Shown: one piece after another, positions 23,903 through 30,266 of the stretch
Layout: each line of letters begins with the position of its first letter
Numbering within the stretch: position 1 is the first letter of the stretch
Assembly (NCBI GenBank): GCA_041495205.1
Contig: JBGQCF010000024.1
Span: forward strand, 1 to 32,792
DNA length: 32,792 bases
Reading direction: 5' to 3'
DNA from: JAHFRG01 sp041495205
GTDB taxonomy: Bacteria; Pseudomonadota; Gammaproteobacteria; Burkholderiales; JAHFRG01
The notes under the pieces: model-generated
Seen by the model: only the letters and a program-made list of their open reading frames with translations
Database searches by the model: none
What the model was told of the DNA's origin: nothing
Program-made: the position numbers and the translations under genes

Positions 23903-24421
23903 ATGAATCGCTCATATAAAGAAAGAATCGCGTCAAACCTACTATACTATGGCCTGCTTCTGTGCTCACCTGCTATAGGCCTAATCCTCGCTGATATTCC
24001 TTCGTTGAGACTTTTCAAGCTATTTAACTTTATTGGCGTGACGTGGAGTATTTTCGGTGTGATGATGCTTTCGTACTTTGTTAATACCTCTGAAGTATTT
24101 CAACTGGTGGTTATCCGCCTGTCATCACTTCTATTTATGTGGGTTCTATTCATGGTTCCGATGGGCTTGTGTACTGGGGGGATTTTTGGCCTTGTTTTAC
24201 ATTATCCGTCGGCTAAAATCGCTGCCACCGCTGGGCTCTATCTGCTGGTTCCTGGCGCACTGTCCGCTGTTATGTTTAGTGACATAGTTAGATCACCCAC
24301 ATTCAAATTTGCAAAAACACCTCCGCAGCGAATTGGGGCAATGGGGGCATATTTTATAATTGTGGGATTGTTTTCCCAATGGATTGGTTCACTTTTTGAA
24401 TTGATGGACTTCAATGGATAA
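23903..24421 (+). CDS. hypothetical four- to five-helix membrane protein, cassette gene
   Basis: 172 residues with hydrophobic helices at about 14-31, 38-58, 66-90, 96-121 and 140-160, joined by short loops; no known family motif is seen. The ATG at 23903 is preferred to an upstream TTG at 23894, although neither has a strong ribosome-binding site. The stop codon overlaps the left end of repeat copy D, so the repeat supplies the end of the gene. It would lie in the inner membrane. Function unknown. Confidence 0.72.
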   Translation: MNRSYKERIASNLLYYGLLLCSPAIGLILADIPSLRLFKLFNFIGVTWSIFGVMMLSYFVNTSEVFQLVVIRLSSLLFMWVLFMVPMGLCTGGIFGLVLHYPSAKIAATAGLYLLVPGALSAVMFSDIVRSPTFKFAKTPPQRIGAMGAYFIIVGLFSQWIGSLFELMDFNG

Positions 24422-24514
24422 ACGCGAGGCAAATATATTTTTTGAAGCGATTAAAATTTCACTCCCGGCATTTAGCGTTCCGCAGACAATGCGACCCCGG
24501 ATTCTTTAGAATTC
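24420..24514 (+). repeat. cassette repeat, copy D
   Basis: 95 bases. The left end is altered (ACGCGAGGCAAATATA), while the centre TTTGAAGCGATTAAAATTTC and the right end GATTCTTTAGAATTC are well preserved. It overlaps the stop codon of the preceding gene. Its terminal CTTTAG falls at the -35 position of the next gene's putative promoter. Confidence 0.9.
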
Positions 24515-24532
24515 ATTATCAAAGCCTAAAAT
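24505..24532 (+). promoter_or_regulatory. putative leaderless promoter, zinc-ribbon cassette
   Basis: TTTAGA (24505-24510), the end of repeat copy D, and TAAAAT (24527-24532) are 16 bases apart. The ATG follows after exactly six bases, so the transcript would start at or next to the start codon. Confidence 0.4.
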
Positions 24533-24538
24533 GTGCTC

Positions 24539-24859
24539 ATGACAACTTCACCCAGAGCGAAGTTTGCCCGTATGACGGTTCTTTTGGTAGTCGTGGGCAT
24601 TATCTTGGGCGTTTTGATCATTAAGACGCAGTCCGTAATGCTCGCCGCCATGTTTTTCGGGTGGGTTGTTGTTGGTTCTTTCCTAATGTATCAAGTGAAA
24701 TGTCCCAAGTGCAGTACTTCACTAACATACAAGGGCAAGCTTGGGGTATTACCGATCTACGCGGGCTTTGCGAATAAGCGATGCCAAAATTGTGGTTTTG
24801 ATTTAACAAAACCAGAGGACGATTCTGCTGCAACATCTGGGACTACGACTAACCACTAA
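24539..24859 (+). CDS. small membrane protein with C-terminal zinc ribbon, cassette gene
   Basis: 106 residues. Two hydrophobic helices (about 13-29 and 32-51) are followed by a zinc-ribbon-like module with CPKC and, 30 residues on, CQNCGFDLTKP, then a polar Ser/Thr tail. The ATG at 24539 is chosen over GTG 24533; there is no Shine-Dalgarno, consistent with a leaderless transcript. It is bracketed by repeat copies D and E. The zinc ribbon is expected on the cytoplasmic side, perhaps for protein or nucleic-acid contacts. No family function is known. Confidence 0.72.
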   Translation: MTTSPRAKFARMTVLLVVVGIILGVLIIKTQSVMLAAMFFGWVVVGSFLMYQVKCPKCSTSLTYKGKLGVLPIYAGFANKRCQNCGFDLTKPEDDSAATSGTTTNH

Positions 24860-24864
24860 TAGGA

Positions 24865-24958
24865 TACTAGTTAGAGTCAGTAACAAATTATTTTTAGAGC
24901 GATAAGAATTTCACTCCCGGCAATCGACAGAAATATGCGATTCCAACCCCTTAGAATC
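24865..24958 (+). repeat. cassette repeat, copy E (internal deletion)
   Basis: Left part TACTAGTTAGAGTCAG and AAATTATTTTTAGAGCGATA are conserved, as is TTTCACTCCCGGC. The segment around TTTAGCGTTCCG is largely missing. The right end is CCCCTTAGAATC. It begins five bases after the upstream stop. Confidence 0.88.
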
Positions 24959-24977
24959 TCTATGGGCTGTCTATAAT
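24950..24977 (+). promoter_or_regulatory. putative leaderless promoter, lipoprotein cassette
   Basis: A perfect -10 TATAAT (24972-24977) lies exactly six bases before the ATG at 24984. The -35 position is taken by CTTAGA (24950-24955), the terminus of repeat copy E, at a 16-base spacing. The -35 match is weak (3 of 6). Confidence 0.45.
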
Positions 24978-24983
24978 TTGTGT

Positions 24984-25502
24984 ATGGACATGAATCGGAG
25001 CGCCACAGCGTTTGTGGTTGCAGTCACTATCTGTATTGCGGGATGCGGTTTAGGTAGGCGAACCTATGTGCCTCCCGCAGCGGGCGAACCACAGGCTACC
25101 ATTCGTGGTCATATCGAACGAGGCCTTGCCTGTACTGACGCCTTTATTAGTTTATTATTTGATGATCAGATGCTTCCCTTTCGCTATTCGGCAGGGCAGC
25201 CGATGCCAATAAGCACCGGCTCGCACACCGCTAATATCCAGGGTAAATACGGTGCGTGGGTCCCCCCGTCGATCTTCACAATGTGCTTGATTTGTTTTGC
25301 AAACTTGCAGTTTACCGCTGAGCCATCCCATGATTATCAACTGGTCCTCGTCAAAGAAGGCGCCCCGTACCATATTGATCTGTTAGATTTTGAAACCAAC
25401 CAGCCGGTGGCAAGTGCTCCATGCCCGGGGGGGTTCCAAACGGGAAAACAACCTCCAGCACCTAAACCCGACACGGGTACTGGTTTTATGGAGACGCATT
25501 AA
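24984..25502 (+). CDS. hypothetical lipoprotein, cassette gene
   Basis: 172 residues with a lipoprotein signal: basic start, hydrophobic AFVVAVTICIAGC, then the modified Cys followed by Gly-Leu-Gly. The mature part has a short Cys-containing core (ACTDAFISLLFDDQM; FTMCLICFANLQF) and a Pro-rich C-terminus. No family is recognised. The ATG at 24984 is chosen because a consensus -10 ends six bases upstream, leaving no room for a ribosome-binding site; the next Met at 24990 is an alternative. It would be anchored in the inner or outer membrane; Gly at +2 favours the outer membrane by the usual sorting rule. Confidence 0.75.
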   Translation: MDMNRSATAFVVAVTICIAGCGLGRRTYVPPAAGEPQATIRGHIERGLACTDAFISLLFDDQMLPFRYSAGQPMPISTGSHTANIQGKYGAWVPPSIFTMCLICFANLQFTAEPSHDYQLVLVKEGAPYHIDLLDFETNQPVASAPCPGGFQTGKQPPAPKPDTGTGFMETH

Positions 25503-25517
25503 GGAACTCTAGAAAAA

Positions 25518-25608
25518 ACCAGGACTAGAGACGATTTATTTTTGAAGCGATTATAATTTCACTCCCGGTATTTAGCGTTCCGCAGGAAAATCCGGTCCGA
25601 CTCCGTCT
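25518..25608 (+). repeat. cassette repeat, copy F
   Basis: Begins ACCAGGACTAGAGACG 15 bases after the stop. The centre TTTGAAGCGATTATAATTTC and TTTAGCGTTCCGCAGG are intact. The usual CTTTAGAATC end is replaced by a sequence leading into TATTGACA, the -35 box of the toxin promoter. Confidence 0.88.
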
Positions 25609-25609
25609 A

Positions 25610-25637
25610 TTGACACTATACGTCAATGCCGTATAAT
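25610..25637 (+). promoter_or_regulatory. consensus promoter and palindromic operator of the toxin-antitoxin pair
   Basis: TTGACA (25610-25615) and TATAAT (25632-25637) are both perfect, 16 bases apart. The ATG at 25644 is six bases beyond, predicting a leaderless mRNA. TTGAC-7-GTCAA (25610-25626) is an inverted repeat covering the -35 box, a good site for the XRE antitoxin. Confidence 0.75.
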
Positions 25638-25643
25638 GTCCCA

Positions 25644-25955
25644 ATGTACAGCTTCATCGAAACCAAGCTGTTCTCCCGTTTGATCGGGGAGTATCTTTCT
25701 GATGAAGAGTACGCATCGCTTCAGCGCTCCTTAATTGTCAATCCAGAGTCCGGAGCACTCATTCCGGGCTCGGGCGGGGTTCGAAAGCTTCGATGGGCTT
25801 TACCGGGACGGGGAAAGCGTGGCGGTGTTCGGGTGATCTACTACGCCAAACCCCGAGAGGGTGTTATCTGGATGTTGACGATCTACGCCAAGAACGTGGC
25901 TGAGAATATTCCGGCGCACGTTTTGCGAAAGATCAAGGAGGAAATCGATGGCTAA
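25644..25955 (+). CDS. RelE/HigB-like toxin
   Basis: A 103-residue toxin of the RelE/ParE superfamily (COG4737-like). It has EYLSDEEYASLQRSL, NPESGALIPGSGGVRKLRW, GRGKRGGVRVIYYAK and IWMLTIYAKN in the order typical of these proteins, which cleave mRNA at the ribosome. The start at 25644 is chosen because the promoter's -10 hexamer overlaps the upstream in-frame ATG (25626), which therefore lies outside the transcript. The gene overlaps the antitoxin by eight bases, giving toxin-first order as in HigBA. It occupies one cassette with its partner, a typical stabilising load in integron arrays. Confidence 0.9.
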   Translation: MYSFIETKLFSRLIGEYLSDEEYASLQRSLIVNPESGALIPGSGGVRKLRWALPGRGKRGGVRVIYYAKPREGVIWMLTIYAKNVAENIPAHVLRKIKEEIDG

Positions 25956-26220
25956 ATCCAAGCGCAACATTGGGCTGGAAATTCTTCATGGCCTCCGCGC
26001 AATCAAGCGCGGCGAGCATGGGCGTGTTATTAATGTGCCCGAGGTGTCGCAGATTCGAGAGCGCACGGGCCTTTCGCAAGCGAGGTTCGCCCGGCTGCTC
26101 GGAGTGTCCGTGCGCACGCTGCAAGAATGGGAACAAGGCCGGCGCGCCCCATCCGGGGCAGCCCGCACGCTGCTCCTGATCGCCGCAAAGAACCCTCATG
26201 CGCTTCTCGAAGTTGCTTAG
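25948..26220 (+). CDS. XRE-family antitoxin (HigA/NadS-like)
   Basis: A 90-residue protein with a C-terminal helix-turn-helix: IRERTGLSQARFARLLGVSVRTLQEWEQGRRAPSG (quoted here in part) has the classic recognition pattern SQARFARLLGVS / VRTLQEWEQG. The N-terminal part is basic and Gly-rich in GLRAIKRGEHG. It begins inside the toxin gene, with GGAGG (25936-25941) as ribosome-binding site, and so is translated more efficiently than a leaderless toxin would be. It should bind the TTGAC-7-GTCAA palindrome. The stop is directly at repeat copy G. Confidence 0.9.
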   Translation: MAKSKRNIGLEILHGLRAIKRGEHGRVINVPEVSQIRERTGLSQARFARLLGVSVRTLQEWEQGRRAPSGAARTLLLIAAKNPHALLEVA

Positions 26221-26303
26221 TACCAGGGTTCAGCGACGAATTCTTTTTGAAGCAATTAAAATTTCATTCCCTGCATTCTGTATTTCGCAATTCAGGCTGC
26301 GAC
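26219..26303 (+). repeat. cassette repeat, copy G (right end lost)
   Basis: Left end AGTACCAGGGTTCAGCGACG and GAAGCAATTAAAATTTCATT are clear; the last part is TTCAGGCTGCGACAAAAAT instead of the usual right arm. The stop codon of the minus-strand transporter (26292-26294) is inside this region, so the 3' end of that gene runs into the repeat. Confidence 0.8.
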
Positions 26304-27533
26304 AAAAATCCACAAGTAAGCGGCGGTGATCGCCAGCGTGACCAGCGTTACCGGCACCCCGGTTTGAGCATGGCGGCGCCAATTGATGTGAATATTTTGC
26401 TTGGCGGCCGCATCCATCACGATAATGTTGGCGATGCTGCCGACGATCAACAGATTGCCGGACAGCGTGCTGACCAGCGCAAGCAGGGGACCGGCTATCG
26501 GGGTTTGAGCTACCGGCAGCAGCAGCATCACGGCGGGCACGTTGGAAACGATGTTGGAAAGAACAAAGACCGTGGCGAACAACGACCCGGGCTGGTCCAA
26601 GTGTACGCCCCATGTAGCAAGATCAGCCATCACTTCTGGCGTGAGATTGGTTTGTTGTAGCGCGTGATTGACCACGAACAGGCCGATAAACAGGGTCAGC
26701 AGTTCCCAGTCAACCAGGCCGAGCATCTTGCTCGAATGAAGCTTGCGGCTCATCAGCAGCAGACCCGCTCCAGTGAGCGCCACATGTTCCCTGGGCCAAG
26801 GAGCCACGAGAAATGCGACCAGCAGCGCAATGGCCACGGCAAGTCCTTTCGCTGTCTGCCATCGGTCCAGCGGCACCTCTCCCACGCGCCGTTCGTGGAC
26901 GACGGGTGCGGCCGCAGCGGTTTCAACGCTCTGCCAGCGTCCGCGCGTCTGCCATACGAGCAATCCCCAGGTCACCAGGAGTCCCAATATGACCGGCACG
27001 ACCGCCACGGCAAAGTAGCCGGCGAAGGACAGCCGCAGGGTCTGGCCGATCAGCATGTTTTGAGGGTTGCCGATCAGCGTTGCGGCGGAGCCGATATTGG
27101 CGGCGCAAGCGAGCCCCAGCAGATAAGGGACCGGATCAAACCGGCGCTTGCGACAGGCGTCGATCAGCACGGGAGTGACGGCGAGGCAGATGATGTCGTT
27201 GCTGAACACCGCCGACAAGCCGGCAATGACGAAAATCACCGCCCCGAGCAGCAGCGACGGCGGAAGCGACAGCGCCACGAGTTTGCGCGTGATCCAATCG
27301 TAGAAACCGCCAAGACGCATTTGCGCCGATACCACCATGAAGGCGAAAAGCAGAATCAGGGTCGGCAAATGGATGGCCCGGGCCGCTTCCTCCAGGCTCA
27401 GCGCGTTGACGCTGATCAAGGCGATTGCGCCCAGCAGCGCCACGCCTGTCCGGTCGAGCTGCAGGAGCGGCAGCCCGCCGATGATCATGCCGAAGTACAC
27501 CACGAGGAAGATGATGACGATGGTTGCTGTCAT
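26292..27533 (-). CDS. ArsB/NhaD-superfamily (SLC13-like) membrane transporter
   Basis: A 413-residue integral membrane protein with about ten to eleven helices. Features of the ion-transporter superfamily are LDRTGVALLGAIALI near the N-terminus, the re-entrant region FSNDIICLAVTPVLID, IGSAATLIGNPQNMLIG (the conserved GNPQN motif) and, in the second half, LSNIVSNVPAVMLLLP and GNLLIVGSIANIIV. The two halves repeat the SND/GNP-type motifs, as in this fold. It may export anions such as arsenite or act as a cation/H+ antiporter; the substrate is not determined. It runs opposite to the cassette array, and its last codons lie within repeat copy G. Confidence 0.87.
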   Translation of the reverse strand: MTATIVIIFLVVYFGMIIGGLPLLQLDRTGVALLGAIALISVNALSLEEAARAIHLPTLILLFAFMVVSAQMRLGGFYDWITRKLVALSLPPSLLLGAVIFVIAGLSAVFSNDIICLAVTPVLIDACRKRRFDPVPYLLGLACAANIGSAATLIGNPQNMLIGQTLRLSFAGYFAVAVVPVILGLLVTWGLLVWQTRGRWQSVETAAAAPVVHERRVGEVPLDRWQTAKGLAVAIALLVAFLVAPWPREHVALTGAGLLLMSRKLHSSKMLGLVDWELLTLFIGLFVVNHALQQTNLTPEVMADLATWGVHLDQPGSLFATVFVLSNIVSNVPAVMLLLPVAQTPIAGPLLALVSTLSGNLLIVGSIANIIVMDAAAKQNIHINWRRHAQTGVPVTLVTLAITAAYLWIFVAA

Positions 27534-27653
27534 GATTGTTAATAATGTATATCGCTATCGGTGCAATTCCCCAGCAAGCAAGCTTTTTTAAGCGATCTTG
27601 CCCATTTTACAATAGCACTGGAACATTAAAAGCTCATGCGAACTGGAACGAGT

Positions 27654-29465
27654 TTATCGAAGCGGAACAGCCAAGACCGGCTTGTTGGCGTCTTTTTCGG
27701 ATGAATAATCCGCTTCGAATATACCCTGGAGTTCCTGGGCGGCTTCTTTCGCACTTTGTATGAGTTTTGTTTCATCGTGGTGAACTGCATGTTGTGCGAG
27801 CAGCGTTTTTTCATCGTGGCCCTTGAACATTTCAATGGTGCCGCGCGCTTGCTTTTCCTCAATGCCCAGGCCTTGCAATACCTGTTTTGCCAAGTCCAGA
27901 GATGACAGAAGCGTTTCACGTATCAGGCCGTCTACGCCGATATCCATCAGCTGGTAAGCGTGAAAACGGTTGCGGGCGCGGGCATAAATCGCCAGATTGG
28001 GAAAATGCTTTTTTACCGTCGCTGCGGTTTTGAGGGACGAGGCAACGTCGTCAATCGCCAGGACAAAAATTTCCGCCTTGTCCGCTTTGGCGGCGCGCAG
28101 CAAGTCCACGCGTGAAGCGTCGCCGTAATAAACTTTGTTGCCGAATCGCCGCACCACATCAACTTGCTCCTGGCTCATCTCCAGCGCAGTGAAGCCAATT
28201 TTTCTCAAGCGCAGGATACGACCAACGATCTGGCCGACACGGCCGAATCCGGCGATGATTACCCGGTTTTCGCCTTCATCTATCTTATCGAAATCCGATG
28301 GCTTGCCTGATCTCAACCAGCGTTTTTCGATGGCTTCGTTAAGGGAAAAGAAGGCGGGTGTAAGAGCCATGGATAGTGTAACCGCGACTATCAGCATGTC
28401 AGCGACTGACTTGTCCATGATTTGGTGGGCAGCAGCAACGCCGAAAATCACGAAGGCGAATTCGCCGCCCTGGCAAAGCGCGACAGCAAGATTGCGGGCG
28501 CAATCATTTGAATACCCCGCAAGCTTGCCAAGCGTAAATACTACGGCGGACTTGATTGCCATCATGATGGTGACCGCCGCCAGGAAGGCAAAAGGCTGGG
28601 ATGCCACAAGGCCGAGATTAGCGGACATTCCCACCGCAATGAAAAACAACCCGAGCAGCAAACCCTTGAAAGGCTCGATATTGGCTTCCAGCTCGTGCCG
28701 GTATTCCGAATCCGCCAGAAGCACGCCAGCGATAAAAGCCCCAAGCGACATGGACAAGCCGGCAAGTTGCATCAAGAGCGCCGTGCCGATCACTACCAGC
28801 AGCGCCGCAGCGGTAAAAACTTCCTGAATGCGGCTGGCGGCGATGGCCCTGAACACCGGGCGCAACAGGAAGCGGCCGCCGATAATCACAGCTGCCACCA
28901 ACGCTAGAGCCTTTAATGCCGCAAAGCCCGGGCTGCCTTGGCTGGCGGCGATGTCTTTTGCGGCGAGCAGCGGAATCAAGGCCAGTATGGGGATGACCGC
29001 CAGATCCTGAAACAGCAAGATGGCGAACGAAGCTCTGCCATGGCGCGTTGTGAGTTGATTTTTTTCCGCCAGAATCTGCAAGACAAAAGCGGTGGAAGAA
29101 AGCGACAGGCCAAGACCGGCAACCAAGGCGCTCTCAGGGGTGAGGCCCAGGCTATAGGCTATTAAACCCAGCAATGCGGCTGTGACCACGACCTGCGCCC
29201 CGCCCAGGCCAAAAACCGATTTGCGCAATACCCAAAGCCGTGAAGGTTGCAATTCCAAACCGATGATGAACAGGAGCAACACCACGCCCAATTCCGAGAA
29301 GTGCAGCATGTTTTCCACGTCGCTCACAAGCCCGAGCGCTTGCGGCCCGATGATGATCCCGGCTGCGAGGTATCCCAGCACTGCTCCGAGACGGAGCTTC
29401 TTGAACAGGGGCACAGCAATCACGGCTGCAGAAAGGTAGATGGCGGTTTCGATTAATGGAGACAT
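27654..29465 (-). CDS. Kef-type monovalent cation:proton antiporter (CPA2) with RCK domain
   Basis: 603 residues. Residues about 1-380 form the CPA2 Na+/H+ exchanger domain (GYLAAGIIIGPQALGL, LLFIIGLELQPSRLW, GLSLSSTAFVLQIL, FQDLAVIPILALIPLL). A TrkA-N/RCK domain follows at about 398-520 with the nucleotide-binding loop VIIAGFGRVGQIVGRIL and YYGDASRVDLLRAA. It resembles KefB/KefC glutathione-gated K+ efflux systems. The start at 29465 (MSPLIETAIYL) is chosen because it fits the family N-terminus; an upstream ATG at 29537 would add an unlikely 24-residue leader. The gene is in the same direction as the ArsB/NhaD-type gene, 120 bases upstream of it. Confidence 0.92.
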   Translation of the reverse strand: MSPLIETAIYLSAAVIAVPLFKKLRLGAVLGYLAAGIIIGPQALGLVSDVENMLHFSELGVVLLLFIIGLELQPSRLWVLRKSVFGLGGAQVVVTAALLGLIAYSLGLTPESALVAGLGLSLSSTAFVLQILAEKNQLTTRHGRASFAILLFQDLAVIPILALIPLLAAKDIAASQGSPGFAALKALALVAAVIIGGRFLLRPVFRAIAASRIQEVFTAAALLVVIGTALLMQLAGLSMSLGAFIAGVLLADSEYRHELEANIEPFKGLLLGLFFIAVGMSANLGLVASQPFAFLAAVTIMMAIKSAVVFTLGKLAGYSNDCARNLAVALCQGGEFAFVIFGVAAAHQIMDKSVADMLIVAVTLSMALTPAFFSLNEAIEKRWLRSGKPSDFDKIDEGENRVIIAGFGRVGQIVGRILRLRKIGFTALEMSQEQVDVVRRFGNKVYYGDASRVDLLRAAKADKAEIFVLAIDDVASSLKTAATVKKHFPNLAIYARARNRFHAYQLMDIGVDGLIRETLLSSLDLAKQVLQGLGIEEKQARGTIEMFKGHDEKTLLAQHAVHHDETKLIQSAKEAAQELQGIFEADYSSEKDANKPVLAVPLR

Positions 29466-29548
29466 GGTTTTTCCGAGGTAGTTAGGAGGGAGGATAAAAC
29501 TCCAGGTTTTTCGTTGAGTATTACGTAAATTTACCATTCTTCCCGTTA

Positions 29549-29616
29549 ATCTGGCACTCTTGATTCGCTTTCGGCATTAACCATTCGCTGAAAAATACGA
29601 CTCAACCCTTTAGAAT
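29549..29616 (+). repeat. cassette repeat, copy H (right half)
   Basis: CACTCTTGATTCGCTTTCGG, then GCTGAAAAATACGACTCAACCC and TTTAGAATC correspond to the right portion of the consensus; the left arm is absent. It is upstream of the HNH gene, where the right half-site of a neighbouring cassette belongs. Confidence 0.75.
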
Positions 29617-29620
29617 CCCT

Positions 29621-29652
29621 TGCTATACTGAATTAACCAGAACTTAAGAGGG
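29621..29652 (+). promoter_or_regulatory. extended -10 and RBS of the HNH gene
   Basis: TGCTATACT (29621-29629) is an extended -10, and AGAGGG (29647-29652) is a good ribosome-binding site four bases before the ATG. This cassette therefore has a conventional leader of about 20 bases, unlike the leaderless ones. Confidence 0.6.
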
Positions 29653-29655
29653 TTC

Positions 29656-29952
29656 ATGTCTCACTGGCATAAACTCTTGCTTGTTTTGTTGTTAGCTGTA
29701 GTACTGGCTAGTAACGCCTTTGCTCGCGGAGGAGGGCACTCAGGCCATCACGGAAATACTCACAGAAGTTCCCAAGCAAAGCACGCTTTCATGAAGTCTC
29801 ACCCCTGCCCATCTACAGGCAAAACAAGCGGAGCCTGTCCAGGATATGTGGTGGATCACGTTGTTCCACTAAAGCACGGAGGGGCGGACAATCCAAGAAA
29901 CATGCAATGGCAGACGTTACAAGAAGCAAAAGCAAAGGATAAGCGGGAATAA
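29656..29952 (+). CDS. exported HNH-family nuclease, small
   Basis: 98 residues. A signal peptide (KLLLVLLLAVVLASNAFA) ends before RGGGHSGHHG, a His/Gly-rich stretch that may bind metal. The C-terminal half is a compact HNH domain: CPSTGKTSGACPGYVVDHV supplies the first His in VDHVVPLKHGG, the Asn in ADNPRNMQWQTL is conserved, and EAKAKDKRE ends the protein. Similar small secreted HNH proteins are known in proteobacteria with an undefined role. It is bracketed by repeat copies H and I, with the stop five bases before copy I, and so looks like another cassette. Confidence 0.88.
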   Translation: MSHWHKLLLVLLLAVVLASNAFARGGGHSGHHGNTHRSSQAKHAFMKSHPCPSTGKTSGACPGYVVDHVVPLKHGGADNPRNMQWQTLQEAKAKDKRE

Positions 29953-29957
29953 AAGAT

Positions 29958-30061
29958 TACTAGGGGTTCAGAGACGAATTATTTTCGAAGCGATTTAAAT
30001 TTCACTCCCGGCATTTAGTGTTCTGCAGAAAAAGCTAATCCGACCCCGAGCCCTTAGAATC
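29958..30061 (+). repeat. cassette repeat, copy I (best full palindrome)
   Basis: About 104 bases, from TACTAGGGGTTCAGAGACG to GAGCCCTTAGAATC. The two arms can be aligned almost throughout: CTAGGGGTTCAGAGACG-ATTA-TTTT on the left against CTAAGGGCTCGGGGTCGGATTAG-TTTT on the inverted right. The terminal loop lies at CACTCCCGG. Confidence 0.92.
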
Positions 30062-30266
30062 TTATCGCGCCACAGTTGCGCGCCGTCTTCCTCGGTCCAG
30101 CCCTTGCCATCACACACCTCCAAGCACGTTAGCTCAGCGTGTCAACTTTTTCGGGGGAGGATTGCACTGAGGGACGGGTCACTCGATTTGCGGGTTGACA
30201 AAACCCTTGGTCGGGCTCAATGTTAAAAGCCTCAAATTCCCGCTGATTTCAGTAAGGAGAACTGCC

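Noticed and set aside
22971..26303. CRISPR array
   Set aside because: The repeats are about 95 bases, imperfect, palindromic, and separated by 400-700-base genes; no Cas genes or uniform spacers.
26230..26613. Separate minus-strand protein ending in EILIASKRIRR
   Set aside because: A different frame inside the transporter gene; its tail is only the translation of the repeat. Such tails appear wherever an open frame runs into the repeat.
22971..30061. Canonical integron attC sites
   Set aside because: No consistent GTTRRRY at the right ends (they read CTTAGAAT, TTTAGAAT or TTTAGAAGC); an isolated GTTGAGT at 23875 is not repeated at other copies. Reported as attC-like in layout only.
30166..30182. 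sigma54-like promoter (GGTCAC...TTGCG)
   Set aside because: The GG-GC spacing is off by one and the -24 box is poor.
30195..30224. sigma70 promoter from TTGACA at 30195
   Set aside because: Perfect -35, but no acceptable -10 at 16-18 bases.
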